Assembly (NCBI RefSeq): GCF_009828025.1
Contig: NZ_WTYA01000017.1
Span: 1 to 33,006 of the forward strand
Length of the DNA: 33,006 nucleotides
Direction of reading: 5' to 3'
Source of the DNA: Qipengyuania algicida
Lineage (GTDB): Bacteria; Pseudomonadota; Alphaproteobacteria; Sphingomonadales; Sphingomonadaceae
Part shown: piece after piece, positions 7,047-15,376 of the stretch
How positions within the stretch are numbered: position 1 is the first letter of the stretch
Layout: each line of letters opens with the position of its first letter
Program-made: the position numbers and the translations under genes
The notes under the pieces: generated by a model
What the model saw: only the letters and a program-made list of their open reading frames with translations
The model's database searches: none
Told to the model about the DNA's origin: nothing

Positions 7047-7300
7047 TGGGCAGCTGGAAGACCAAGCTTCGCGCTGCCGATCTGCCCTCTGACAGCAAAC
7101 TGGAAGCGGTTTGCCGATCCTGTGGGCATGTTCGCTATCTCACCCGCGCTTATCTCGTGGATGAGCGTCATGCCGGGCATCTCTATATCGATCAGATCGA
7201 GCGCCGGTCTCGGTGCCGGGTGCTCGGTTGCAAGGGCCGCATGCGGCTGGCGATGATGCACAAGAGTCAGACCAGCGGGTTTGTTGGCGGGATGGCGTAG
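7046..7300 (+). CDS. small zinc-ribbon protein, co-transcribed with Y-family polymerase
   Basis: An 84-residue basic protein. Its ATG at 7046 shares a base with the polymerase stop (TGATG), so the two are translationally coupled. It has four cysteines in the order CRSCG (about residues 22-25) and CRVLGC (about 52-57), which looks like a zinc ribbon. A DNA- or protein-binding role with the polymerase is likely, but no family is recognised. The gene ends 56 bases before the convergent relaxase gene ends. Confidence 0.8.
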   Translation: MGSWKTKLRAADLPSDSKLEAVCRSCGHVRYLTRAYLVDERHAGHLYIDQIERRSRCRVLGCKGRMRLAMMHKSQTSGFVGGMA

Positions 7301-7356
7301 GTAGGGTGAGACTAGAGACAGCACCCCCTCCCCACCAGGAACCAATGGATGGTCAA

Positions 7357-10296
7357 TCAGCGACCAACTCCTCCACCATTATTATAGTACCACAGTTCTT
7401 CTTCTGAAACTCTTTGAGCCGTGCCTACCACGGGTACGCGATCTGGTTCCACGGCCATGGGACCGCACTCAGGTTGATCGCTATTAGGCGCCGATTCCCG
7501 GTCCATTTGAGAGGCAATGTCATCCTGTTTTTCGCTATTAGACGCGGAATTGGCAGCATTTTGATACGAAGCATCGTAACAAGGATGAAGGTCCATCACT
7601 TGGGCAATCGTTATCCGCTCGCAGCTCAAATCATTTTCATAGCTGTAGTCGAATTCCAACACCGCCTCAGGATACACGATCTCCGATTCTGGGCATCTTC
7701 GTGCTTCCTCGGCATAATATCGATCTTGTATTGCTTGGAGTACTTCCGGCTCATCAGCCCAGATCTTACTGATCCGTTCGCCACCATCGGCGGCTGAGAA
7801 ATCGACCTCCAAACGACCGTCAATCTTGGCTATCTTAACCCCGCTGTCGGTTCTGATGAAGTCAGCAAACTCGACGATACCTTTTTGTCGGTCCTCGGAC
7901 TGATCTGGAATTACCCAATTACGCTCAACCGTTTGGAGTTTAGCGGGCTGCGATTCCTCTCCTGGGGTATCTGTTTGGTGATCAGATCCGACCACAACCG
8001 GCTTTACAGAGATGGCCATCGTTGGCTCATCATTGCAAACGGCGTCCGCAACATCGCAAGCTTTGTCTATCTGCGCGGTGGCCACTACTAGCGGATGGCG
8101 CTTATAAACCTCGAGGTGATGGAGTGCTCGATCGACGGTATGATGAGTTCCGGCAAGTGCCGCCAGTCCATCGTGACCATGCTTTGCCTGGAGCTCGAGC
8201 GCTTGCCGAACCCGCTTTGCTTGGAGCTTGGCGATACTTGCAAGCCGGGCTTGGGCCCTTGCCTTGTTACGATCGTCGGTAATGAGCTTTAGATCCTGGC
8301 GCGAGATGCCAGGCACTGTATAAACGCCATTTGCGTCGCTTGGCGCCATGACAGTCAGCTCGTTCAATATTTTCTCAAATAGCTGGCGGAACCTCTCCTC
8401 GCGCGGTTCGATCTCTCCTGCGTTGTGATGAGGAATTGACGCCTCGGCAGCCATTCGATTGGCAACCGGGTTTGCAAGCTCGGCATCCAGTTCGATGCGC
8501 GTCTGCGCAATATCATTGTAAATAGAGACTAATTCGGAGCGCGCCGATAGGACTTGCCCGGCAATCGATTCTACTGTGGCGCTGTTCTCGAGGTGAATTT
8601 GGTGGATGAAATCGGCGAATTCGCTTGCCTCATCCCAACGTCTGCGAATGAGGCTTTCGTCTCGTCGATCAGCCTTGGTTCCGCCACCGCGCTCAAGGGA
8701 TTTGATAATACGATCACAAGTCTCTTCTGTTTTATCTGATCGCGACCAGGCCATTTCTAGTGTGACGCGATACTCTTCGAGACTGAGCTCGTGCCGGTCC
8801 AGAAATTCTGATTTCGTTCTCGCGCGATCGACCAGTTGCTCGAGCTTGCGAGCGATTTCCGCGTTGCCAGTTTCGCTCGCCAATACGATGGTCTCTTCGG
8901 TTTTATGCAATCGCTTGCTGCGGCGTTTTGCGTTCAGTTCGCAGGCAGTCTTCGCCTGTTCGAATTCAGCAGACCAAACGATCTCGGCATTGGTCATGCC
9001 GGTGACGGTCGGGATTCCAGCTGCCTCGAGAGGAGCTGCCTTAGGTCCCAACGGTCGTGTTGGGGTTTGATCGATCCCCATCTCGGCAAAAGTTCGGGGA
9101 TCAAAGAGGCGAGTACTACCTATGCGTTGCAGTTCCTCGTTGCACAGATCGGCGAAGCGCGAGCGTAAAGCGAAAATCATCGACTTGCCTTGGTCGCGAA
9201 AATCTTTGCCGGAGCTGCCTCGAGAAAACAGCGTAATCTTCTTCTGACGGGCCGGAAAGTTGTACCGGTTATGTTGGCCCGGCACTTTCACCCGGTACTC
9301 AAAATCCCACACATCCGTGCCAATCATCTTCGCGCAAGGCCGGTCATAGATCGCTATATGGAAGTGATGGTTTCGCTCATCATTGTGTTCATCAGGCTCG
9401 TGAATTACTGCTGTGTACATCACGCGAAGTCGCTTCAATTCTTCACAGAAACTTACCAATATACGAAGGCGTGCGGCCGCATCGATAGCATCGGGAAATT
9501 CACCGTTTAGCCGATACTGAGTTCGACCAGCGCGCGCTCGTGATATCATGATTGCCTTCCGCGAAAACTCGCTACCAAGAGCTTGGCGAGCTGCTTTGAT
9601 TGTGGCTTTTGCCTGACTCTCACTCACGGTCAGGAAAACCTTTTTGCGAGCCTTCGCTGGCGCGTTACCAAGCTGCTTGGCTATCGCCCTCGCCTCGGCA
9701 GTAAGGTCATCGCAACCGGCAAGCTTGAGCCATGAAGTGGGGGGAAGTCCGTTAGGATAAAAGGCCAAACGATCCTCGCCTGCCTGGCGCTCGCATTCCT
9801 GCACAGCTTTCCAAAACTTTTTACGCTCGGCCGGATCGTCACTGATGTTGCTGATAATGGCAGCGGTCACACCTGCGGATTCATCGCAAATGCGACTGCG
9901 CTCAACATATTGTTCGTAGAGTGCCGCAGAAATCGTTGGAACTGCGCCTTCGCGCGTAATGTAGCTTTCGTGGTCCCAGATCGCCGAGGTCGAAAGCAGC
10001 GTAGTGCGCGAACCCCCGGTGAGAACTGATTTTCCACCCTTTGCTTTTGAAACAGTCTCAAAAGAAAAATGGAAGCTCACTCGACCGTCCGGTGAAACCA
10101 ATCTGGATGGTCGATATGGTGCGGGAACATCAAAGCGCGCGGTAGCTGTCCAACGTTTACTCCGCGAGCGCTTTTCATCTTTTACCTCCCGCCGAATACG
10201 TACCCTATGGCACAGAGCTTCCTCTTCTTCGATGGCCAGTGCTTGACGTAAGCGTGCCGAGCAGTGGCCAATCGGACAGGTTGTTTTGATCTTCAT
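7357..10296 (-). CDS. MobA/MobL-like relaxase (HUH endonuclease)
   Basis: A 979-residue protein. At about residues 304-318 it carries the HUH-type metal-binding motif HNDERNHHFHIAIYDRP (H-x-H within the NxHxH pattern of MobA/MobL relaxases), which nick one DNA strand at oriT and stay covalently attached. The N-terminal 250 residues hold a short Cys-His pair (CPIGHC) and a basic region. The long C-terminal part (from about 430) is charged and coiled-coil-like, typical of the accessory part of large Mob proteins. No coupling protein, other mobilisation gene or transfer gene is visible nearby, so the gene stands alone. It reads away from palindromes at 10406-10514. The AT-richer upstream region fits acquired DNA. 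Function in mobilisation is inferred from the motif. Confidence 0.8.
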   Translation of the reverse strand: MKIKTTCPIGHCSARLRQALAIEEEEALCHRVRIRREVKDEKRSRSKRWTATARFDVPAPYRPSRLVSPDGRVSFHFSFETVSKAKGGKSVLTGGSRTTLLSTSAIWDHESYITREGAVPTISAALYEQYVERSRICDESAGVTAAIISNISDDPAERKKFWKAVQECERQAGEDRLAFYPNGLPPTSWLKLAGCDDLTAEARAIAKQLGNAPAKARKKVFLTVSESQAKATIKAARQALGSEFSRKAIMISRARAGRTQYRLNGEFPDAIDAAARLRILVSFCEELKRLRVMYTAVIHEPDEHNDERNHHFHIAIYDRPCAKMIGTDVWDFEYRVKVPGQHNRYNFPARQKKITLFSRGSSGKDFRDQGKSMIFALRSRFADLCNEELQRIGSTRLFDPRTFAEMGIDQTPTRPLGPKAAPLEAAGIPTVTGMTNAEIVWSAEFEQAKTACELNAKRRSKRLHKTEETIVLASETGNAEIARKLEQLVDRARTKSEFLDRHELSLEEYRVTLEMAWSRSDKTEETCDRIIKSLERGGGTKADRRDESLIRRRWDEASEFADFIHQIHLENSATVESIAGQVLSARSELVSIYNDIAQTRIELDAELANPVANRMAAEASIPHHNAGEIEPREERFRQLFEKILNELTVMAPSDANGVYTVPGISRQDLKLITDDRNKARAQARLASIAKLQAKRVRQALELQAKHGHDGLAALAGTHHTVDRALHHLEVYKRHPLVVATAQIDKACDVADAVCNDEPTMAISVKPVVVGSDHQTDTPGEESQPAKLQTVERNWVIPDQSEDRQKGIVEFADFIRTDSGVKIAKIDGRLEVDFSAADGGERISKIWADEPEVLQAIQDRYYAEEARRCPESEIVYPEAVLEFDYSYENDLSCERITIAQVMDLHPCYDASYQNAANSASNSEKQDDIASQMDRESAPNSDQPECGPMAVEPDRVPVVGTAQRVSEEELWYYNNGGGVGR

Positions 10297-10405
10297 TGAC
10301 TTTCACCATTTGTTGCTCTGGTGAATAGTTTGGCCGACCGGGAAGGAACAAAACAAGACCCCTCTCACATTTATTTTACCCCGAGCCGATTTCGGCGTAT
10401 GGGCC

Positions 10406-10419
10406 CAAGCATATGCTTG
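10406..10419. promoter_or_regulatory. 14-bp perfect palindrome upstream of the relaxase gene
   Basis: CAAGCATATGCTTG, a perfect dyad about 110 bases upstream of the relaxase start. It could be a repressor-binding site. Confidence 0.4.
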
Positions 10420-10481
10420 CCAAATTGTATGAGCCGGACCCTCTGCGAACCGTCGAATGCCTGAATAGGCGAAGACCGCAA

Positions 10482-10514
10482 CTAAACTGAATTTGGTGAC
10501 CAAACTCAGTTTAG
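10482..10514. promoter_or_regulatory. 33-bp near-perfect palindrome upstream of the relaxase gene (oriT or operator candidate)
   Basis: Two 16-bp arms, CTAAACTGAATTTGGT and ACCAAACTCAGTTTAG, mirror each other with one mismatch around a single central G at 10498. It lies about 186 bases upstream of the relaxase start. Such dyads occur near nic sites of relaxases and as operators of their repressors; which applies here cannot be told from the sequence. Confidence 0.65.
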
Positions 10515-10839
10515 CGTTATTGCGCCTAAAATTTCATGCTCCCCAAGAAAACTAACCTGCGTGGTCGCTCATGACGCAGATCTCGGACCTCATCTGTCCT
10601 ACCTGTCCGGTTTCAGGCACAAAGATTGGTGAAGCTGCCGTTCCCATGAACCAGTGCATGATTCGGCTGGCGCCGACAAAGCGATCGTTCGACATCCCAA
10701 ACTCTCTTCTCGTAAGAGGTCGTCCGTTCACGCGGCAAATTACGTCATTACCTGGGCCGTTTGCTGACTGACAGGTTTTGGGGTGGCATCGGGCCAAAGC
10801 AGACGTCCAAGCGCTGTGGGGGTCAAAACCTAGTCGAAC
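10515..10839. other. unassigned stretch with overlapping candidate frames
   Basis: Contains an open frame of 66 codons on plus (10571-10771) and one of 81 codons on minus (10552-10797) over the same bases. Neither matches a family I know, neither has a convincing ribosome-binding site, and at most one can be real. I cannot choose between them. Confidence 0.3.
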
Positions 10840-10900
10840 GTCCGCATTGACAGTTTTCCAAGCCTAAACCGGACTTTCCGGACACGACACCATTGCGGAC
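10840..10900 (+). repeat. 60-bp intergenic repeat, copy R11 (forward)
   Basis: GTCCGCATTGACAGTTTTCC at the left, CGACACCATTGCGGAC at the right. The first part diverges from the C-rich version, but both ends are intact. Confidence 0.75.
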
Positions 10901-10965
10901 GGTTCCCCATGCTGCGATGCTTGTTCCGATCCACGCAGTGTCCGGGGAGTGGACCGGTGAGTGTT

Positions 10966-11202
10966 ATGTTTGTCGCCAACTTTCTGATAGCGCTTGTTTG
11001 CATCGTGCTTGCAGCCAAGCTCATAGAGGCCATCTTGATGACGAGGCTCGTCGAGCGTCAAGCTCGCCTTTGCGCCTTCTCGTTCCTGCTTGGTAGTTCA
11101 TTTGGAATCAAAACGCTGCCCGTGGAAGCAATCGCCGGGACCCTCCTAGGACTGTTGGTTGTTTGGTGGGCGTTCTTCCGGCGGGAGGTCGCTCACGGCT
11201 GA
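10966..11202 (+). CDS. small membrane protein of unknown function
   Basis: A 78-residue protein with two predicted membrane segments, at about residues 4-22 (FLIALVCIVLAAKLI region) and 50-70 (IAGTLLGLLVVWWAFF), and a short basic loop between them. The ATG at 10966 begins directly at the first membrane segment; upstream in-frame starts would add a less likely segment containing part of the region after R11. No family is recognised. It lies between R11 and the longer repeat R12. Confidence 0.65.
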   Translation: MFVANFLIALVCIVLAAKLIEAILMTRLVERQARLCAFSFLLGSSFGIKTLPVEAIAGTLLGLLVVWWAFFRREVAHG

Positions 11203-11263
11203 CAGCAGTTCGCCGTCCGTCACGCCTGCCGTGAAGAGATGGGACGTCCATTTTCCACCCTAA

Positions 11264-11368
11264 TTCACGACATTCAGTGCGTCGCCCGAACGCGCCGAAA
11301 CCCGACACGGCAGCTAATCGCATTTTTTCCCTGAAATCTGCCTGTCAGGACACGACACCATTGCAGAC
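11264..11368 (+). repeat. long-form repeat, copy R12 (forward)
   Basis: Right end CGACACCATTGCAGAC. The first 70 bases are not found in the short copies but closely match, in the opposite orientation, the long copy at 21863-21985. The shared long part includes TTCACGACATT, GAACGCGCC and CTAATCGCATTT. Confidence 0.75.
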
Positions 11369-11394
11369 ATTTGTCGCGGTGTTAACTTGCCGGG

Positions 11395-11874
11395 ATGAAA
11401 TTGCAGAAGTGGCTCCTTGTCGCGACATCGCTGATGGCCATGTCCAGCCCTGCGCACGCGCTTTGCGTTCACAACGGCGAACTCTACGCGAAGACGACTT
11501 TAAGACAGGAATATCGGGAAGCTCGCTGGGTCGTTCGTGCGAGGGTGCTCTCGGCTAGCAATTGGGAAAATGGCGAGGGGAGCGGGACGCTATATCGGTT
11601 GCAGGTCGTTCGGCGTTTCAAGGGTGAGCTACCGGATCAGTTTGCCTTTTCTACGGAGCGCAATAGTGGAGGCTTCTACCTCGATAACGAAAGCGGCAAA
11701 ACCGACGTTGGCGACGACTATTTGCTTTTTCTTGTGCCCAACCCTCGAAGCGCGTCGGAACCGCCAATGGTAAGGAACTCCCTGTGGGTGAACTACTCCT
11801 GCGGCCAGTCGAGGAGGTGGTCTGCTGTCGCTTCTGCAGATCGGGCCGAACTCGCCGCGCTCTCGTTGCACTAA
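11395..11874 (+). CDS. secreted protein of unknown function with an NTR-like pattern
   Basis: A 159-residue protein beginning with a clear Sec signal peptide (KLQKWLLVATSLMAMSSPAHA, cleavage after AHA). The mature protein has a beta-rich pattern WVVRARVLSAS ... YRLQVVRRFKGELP ... DDYLLFLVPN. This resembles bacterial homologues of the tissue-inhibitor-of-metalloproteinase fold, where a Cys near the mature N terminus (here Cys23) pairs with one in the body (YSCGQS). This is a similarity of pattern, not a family assignment. It is predicted to be periplasmic or extracellular, and it lies between R12 and R13. Confidence 0.75.
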   Translation: MKLQKWLLVATSLMAMSSPAHALCVHNGELYAKTTLRQEYREARWVVRARVLSASNWENGEGSGTLYRLQVVRRFKGELPDQFAFSTERNSGGFYLDNESGKTDVGDDYLLFLVPNPRSASEPPMVRNSLWVNYSCGQSRRWSAVASADRAELAALSLH

Positions 11875-11883
11875 AAACCGACC

Positions 11884-11943
11884 GGCAGCTTTCCCCCATC
11901 ATTGCAGACAAAACAGCCCGACTGTGCTCGACAACTTTAGTTG
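11884..11943 (+). repeat. 60-bp intergenic repeat, copy R13 (forward, 3' end altered)
   Basis: GGCAGCTTTCCCCCATCATTGCAGAC at the left, with the core of R5 (CAGCCCGACTGTGCTCGAC). The right end reads GTTGCCC instead of GCGGAC. Confidence 0.7.
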
Positions 11944-11971
11944 CCCTTAGAGACGTCCCGAAAACGTGCCT

Positions 11972-12856
11972 TCAATCCCACCAGAAGTTCCACCAATGGC
12001 CAGTCACCATGGTGCCAGCCAATGTGGACAGTGTCTCAGTCCCCTGGTCGACGATGTCCGGGCAATAGTGGTAAATTTCAGTGGCGACGGAAAGCGCTTC
12101 CGCCCGCTGCACCGGAGGTTTGGTCACGCGAGTGTCCATTCGATCACCATTGATCCCGACAAGTTCGAGGCCATAGGCATCGTGCCACCGTCGCAGTGCT
12201 GCCACATGATATTCGGCTGGTGGGCAAGCATTCCAGTCACCCCAGCGCAAGTATGCTGGTATCTCCCAACTGTGTTCGGTGGGAATGAAAAGCACGTATA
12301 CGCTGTCATACGCCTTTCCTGTGGTTAAGTTGAAAGCAACGCTGAAATCGGGCTCGAAAGTTTGGCCCGGCGGCATGACTGGCCATGTTCCCACCTCGGC
12401 ATGCAAATCCTCAGGGCGGTAAGCGCCGGGCCACTGCAAAAGATCTTTGGGGAAGTTAATCGACGCCGCCGATTTGAGAATGTCTGCAGGTGAGCGTGGC
12501 GCTGGAATGAGAGGATGTGCTGCAATTGCCGGAAAGACGCTGGGATCGTTGATAGTGTACTGCTCGGCAAGCCGTTCGACGTCATCGTCATTGCCTACGA
12601 CCACTGGCCATCCGCGGCCCAGCTTTCTTAGACGCTCCCATTCCACTGCGATGTTTGGCCCTGGCACTTTCATCCGTTCATATGGGAATGCAGCCATCAT
12701 ACGCGCGTACATCGCCTCTGCCTCCGCCCTACGATCCGGCGGAAGATGACTAAAATCCGGTGGCATCCATTCCCCTCCATGGGCGACTTTGGGGGCCGCA
12801 ACAATTGCTGCCAATGATCCGGCGATGATTTCGCGACGGTTGAATAGATGACCCAT
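11972..12856 (-). CDS. DUF4253 domain protein with Tat-type signal
   Basis: A 294-residue protein. The N terminus carries a twin-arginine-like signal (FNRREIIAGSLAAIVAA, probable cleavage near AHG). The C-terminal 100 residues hold the DUF4253 pattern: WHDAYGLELVGINGDRMDTRV, then KPPVQRAEALSVA, then YHYCPDIVDQG and the terminal WWNFWWD. DUF4253 has no known activity. The Tat-like signal suggests export of a folded protein to the periplasm, which is unusual for this domain. It is the only minus-strand gene among the forward-oriented repeats between 0.2 and 13.5 kb. Confidence 0.85.
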   Translation of the reverse strand: MGHLFNRREIIAGSLAAIVAAPKVAHGGEWMPPDFSHLPPDRRAEAEAMYARMMAAFPYERMKVPGPNIAVEWERLRKLGRGWPVVVGNDDDVERLAEQYTINDPSVFPAIAAHPLIPAPRSPADILKSAASINFPKDLLQWPGAYRPEDLHAEVGTWPVMPPGQTFEPDFSVAFNLTTGKAYDSVYVLFIPTEHSWEIPAYLRWGDWNACPPAEYHVAALRRWHDAYGLELVGINGDRMDTRVTKPPVQRAEALSVATEIYHYCPDIVDQGTETLSTLAGTMVTGHWWNFWWD

Positions 12857-12916
12857 GAATTGACGCTATGCCACCATCGACGCCTGCCTACCACTCAATG
12901 CATCCTAAAGCAGCTT

Positions 12917-12976
12917 GTCCGCTTCCCCAAACAAACCCGCCATTTCGGCCGGTCAGGGCACGACCCAATTGCGGAC
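12917..12976 (+). repeat. 60-bp intergenic repeat, copy R14 (forward)
   Basis: GTCCGCTTCCCCAAAC at the left, CGACCCAATTGCGGAC at the right, and the consensus core between: the cleanest full copy in the window. Confidence 0.9.
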
Positions 12977-13002
12977 GTTCGGTGATCCGCTAGTCTGACC
13001 AA

Positions 13003-13395
13003 ATGAATGGGCTGCATTTTATTTTTGTTCTGGCTTTTGCATTGACTGGATGCGCGGACAATCGACCGACAGAGGAAAAGGTCCGAGAAGCTATATCGCG
13101 CTGCTCAAGCTCAGAGAATTGCTATCTTTTGGATAATGGCGGTAATCTGCCGATGCTCGCACGGTCCAAATCCGATAAGATTAAGCCGTCGCTACTTTGC
13201 GGAGAAAAAGCTGCTCTCGTTGAAGAAGCCGATGACAAGTCGGATGGCTCAGCCATATATCGCGGACAATGTGAGATTGACGGGCAAAAATCTGCTCAAG
13301 TTACCCTATGGTATTTCGATGATGGTCGTTACAATTTGACCATCGAGGATTGCCACGCGACTGGATGCAAGAATGGTTGGTTTCGGCCAATCTAA
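13003..13395 (+). CDS. lipoprotein of unknown function
   Basis: A 130-residue product. Residues 1-17 are a lipoprotein signal (LHFIFVLAFALTGC, lipobox LTGC). The mature part has several cysteines (RCSSSENC, LLCGEK, GQCEID, DCHATGC) that could form disulfides. It starts 26 bases after R14 and ends 12 bases before R15, the same gene-plus-repeat geometry as other units. It is predicted to be membrane-anchored in the periplasm; the family is not recognised. Confidence 0.8.
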   Translation: MNGLHFIFVLAFALTGCADNRPTEEKVREAISRCSSSENCYLLDNGGNLPMLARSKSDKIKPSLLCGEKAALVEEADDKSDGSAIYRGQCEIDGQKSAQVTLWYFDDGRYNLTIEDCHATGCKNGWFRPI

Positions 13396-13407
13396 GAGTG
13401 GGAATGC

Positions 13408-13467
13408 GTCAGCTTCCCCCAACAAACCCGCCATTTCGGTCCGTCAGGACACTACAGCAAAGCGGAC
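13408..13467 (+). repeat. 60-bp intergenic repeat, copy R15 (forward)
   Basis: GTCAGCTTCCCCCAACAAACC at the left, AAGCGGAC at the right, consensus core between. Confidence 0.85.
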
Positions 13468-13653
13468 ATCACCGTCGTCGGCATAACATGCTCACAAACT
13501 TATAACTTTGGTGCGCTAGAACCCAGATTTTGGGCAGCGTTTCTGCCAGCATGCTCCGGTTGCGATGATCCAAATCACTAGCAACCAGTAGGCCTTGAGG
13601 GGGGATGGTTGTGTGACAGGCCGGTATCGACGCTCAAGTTCCTGCAAGCTGAT

Positions 13654-14394
13654 ATGAGGTTTATTCCTTCCTCGCGCACATTGTTCCGCATTGTCATTGC
13701 AATAGGTGCATTGGCGGTCGCTTTGTTCGTGCTCGACCATTTCTACCCGAGTGAGACCATGCGCTACCGCATGACAGTTGTCGTCGACACGCCCAGTGGT
13801 GAGCGTTCGGGTTCTTCCGTGATTGAGGCCGGCATTTCTCGAGGGCCGAGCCTCCTTCCCGAAATGACGGGTATTTCCTACGGCCTGAAAGGTGAAGCCG
13901 TGGCGGTCGAACTGCCTGATGGCAGGGTGATGTTCGCTCTTCTTGCTCCGGAGAGCGGGGGCGATCCGACTGGCTACCAGATGCACCTTTTCGAACGGGC
14001 AGTGAAGCACGATCCGGCTTTGTCAGCACAGTTCGGCCCGGCCATTCTCAATGACTGGCGGCAATTCTGGCCTGCGGTTCGGCGGAGCAAGCTGAGCTTT
14101 ACTTTGCGCCGTGCCGACTATCCCATGCTGGTGACGTTCGCCGATCTGAACGACCCCGCAAGCGTAAAGCGGGTCGATCCCAGTGACCTTGCGGCGAGCT
14201 TTGGCAATGGCTTTTCACTCAAGCGCATCAATGTGCAGATTACTAATGATCGAGTGACGACGGGAATTGAGAAGCGCTTGGGATGGCTGAGCAAATACCC
14301 TGAACCTAGCCTAGACCCAAAACACGGACCTCGAGACTATAGTCTATCTGCGATCCTGCATCATGGAGCCTTTCAAACGGGAGGCAGAGAATGA
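13654..14394 (+). CDS. membrane-anchored protein of unknown function
   Basis: A 246-residue product with one N-terminal membrane segment at about residues 9-29 (TLFRIVIAIGALAVALFVLDHFY); the rest is soluble and predicted to lie outside the cytosol. The soluble part opens with a beta-rich segment (MTVVVDTPSGERSGSSVIEAG) and shows no catalytic motif I know. The ATG at 13654 is chosen because the membrane segment follows at once; an upstream in-frame ATG at 13609 would add 15 residues. It lies about 190 bases after R15. The family is not recognised. Confidence 0.75.
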   Translation: MRFIPSSRTLFRIVIAIGALAVALFVLDHFYPSETMRYRMTVVVDTPSGERSGSSVIEAGISRGPSLLPEMTGISYGLKGEAVAVELPDGRVMFALLAPESGGDPTGYQMHLFERAVKHDPALSAQFGPAILNDWRQFWPAVRRSKLSFTLRRADYPMLVTFADLNDPASVKRVDPSDLAASFGNGFSLKRINVQITNDRVTTGIEKRLGWLSKYPEPSLDPKHGPRDYSLSAILHHGAFQTGGRE

Positions 14395-14581
14395 AGCGTG
14401 AGTCCCTCACACCGCTGTTAGTGATCTACTCCTAAAAGCAAGATTACGTGCGGAACACGTGCCCTATACGCGACCCAAGCTATCGGCCAGCTATCGACCG
14501 ACAGTCAAAAAAAGTGGTCGGAAGATGCGTTTGAGCGGGAGGGATTCTAGCTCCCACGAAAAACCAGGCATTAGAGGGCAA

Positions 14582-14616
14582 AAGTTGGGTGATAGAGTTT
14601 TCGTATCACCCGACTT
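14582..14616 (-). terminator. rho-independent terminator downstream of the TIR gene
   Basis: Two 13-base arms (14582-14594, 14604-14616) pair with one G-T wobble around a nine-base loop. Reading on minus, the stem is followed by a short T-run (AACTTTTG). It lies three bases beyond the TIR stop codon. The stem would also fold on the plus strand and could end the opposing transcript from 13654. Confidence 0.75.
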
Positions 14617-14618
14617 GG

Positions 14619-15344
14619 CTACGCGGCGACAAGTTCAGCGATTTTAGCAGCGACTTCGGCCATGGACTCTTCGGCTGTGCTGAGACCAGCCCTTGACGCA
14701 AGCAGAAGGCTGACCTTCTCTAGCTCGTCGTATGTGGTGCCATGCACAACGGGGACAAGCCGCTCACGACGCAATAATGCTGACAGCTCCTTATCTGCGA
14801 CCCCCTCTGCCGGCAAACGGCGCAGCATAGCAGGCGTGACAAGCACTATTCCAATCCGAGAATTCACCAACCCTTTGTCGATTGCCCGCATCATTGGAAC
14901 ACCGAGGCCAAGGTCCTTCTCGCTGAACCACACGCGCACCCCGCTGGCCTCAAGTAGATCGTGTAATTCTTTTGCAGAACCCTGACGGTCGTCCCACGCA
15001 TGACACAAGAAGACATCTCTGAGATCAGGCTGCGAGACAGCAAGACTCTCGACAGCTTCCCGAACCGGGGTCAGCGCCCGGACTTCCTCGGGTGTGTACC
15101 AAATACCAGAGCCCGACGGGGACCAGCGCGGCTGGGAACTGCGCTTACCGGCCCCGCCGCTCCGGCTAGAGGTCGGAGAGGACGAAGGAGCCGGTCGGTA
15201 ACCGCCATAGTCACCATAGCCACCGTAGCCACTGCTATATCCGCCATAGCCTCTAGATCGACTATAGCGCCCCCCGCATGCGGGACATGCTGCCGCCGCT
15301 GCCGAAGAACGGTGCCCCCTTACCGGAGCGGTGCATCTAGCCAT
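14619..15344 (-). CDS. TIR-domain protein with N-terminal zinc ribbon
   Basis: A 241-residue protein in three parts. Residues 1-26 hold Cys4, His11, Cys20 and Cys23 (CPACGG), a probable zinc ribbon. Residues 27-75 are low complexity (GYGGYSSGYGGYG, then Ser/Pro/Arg-rich). Residues 109-240 are a TIR domain: VFLCHAWDD at the start, SGVRVWFSEKDLGLG with the candidate catalytic Glu142, then IDKGLVNSRIGIVLVTPAML. Bacterial TIR domains cleave NAD+ or make NAD-derived signals in anti-phage systems. The ATG at 15344 has GGGAGGAG just upstream; the TTG earlier in the frame lies inside that site. It is the second gene of an operon with DUF6161, 32 bases apart. Confidence 0.9.
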   Translation of the reverse strand: MARCTAPVRGHRSSAAAAACPACGGRYSRSRGYGGYSSGYGGYGDYGGYRPAPSSSPTSSRSGGAGKRSSQPRWSPSGSGIWYTPEEVRALTPVREAVESLAVSQPDLRDVFLCHAWDDRQGSAKELHDLLEASGVRVWFSEKDLGLGVPMMRAIDKGLVNSRIGIVLVTPAMLRRLPAEGVADKELSALLRRERLVPVVHGTTYDELEKVSLLLASRAGLSTAEESMAEVAAKIAELVAA

Positions 15345-15376
15345 ATTATCTCCTCCCAATTCCCAAGCTAAATCCT

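Noticed and set aside
10303..10503. Minus-strand gene upstream of the relaxase
   Set aside because: Its start lies inside the 33-bp palindrome and the product has no recognisable feature; it is more likely a regulatory region.
13516..13620. Small minus-strand membrane peptide (KAYWLLVIWIIATGACW)
   Set aside because: The hydrophobic stretch is suggestive, but no good start codon with a ribosome-binding site precedes it and the frame continues as a shadow of the gene at 13654-14394.
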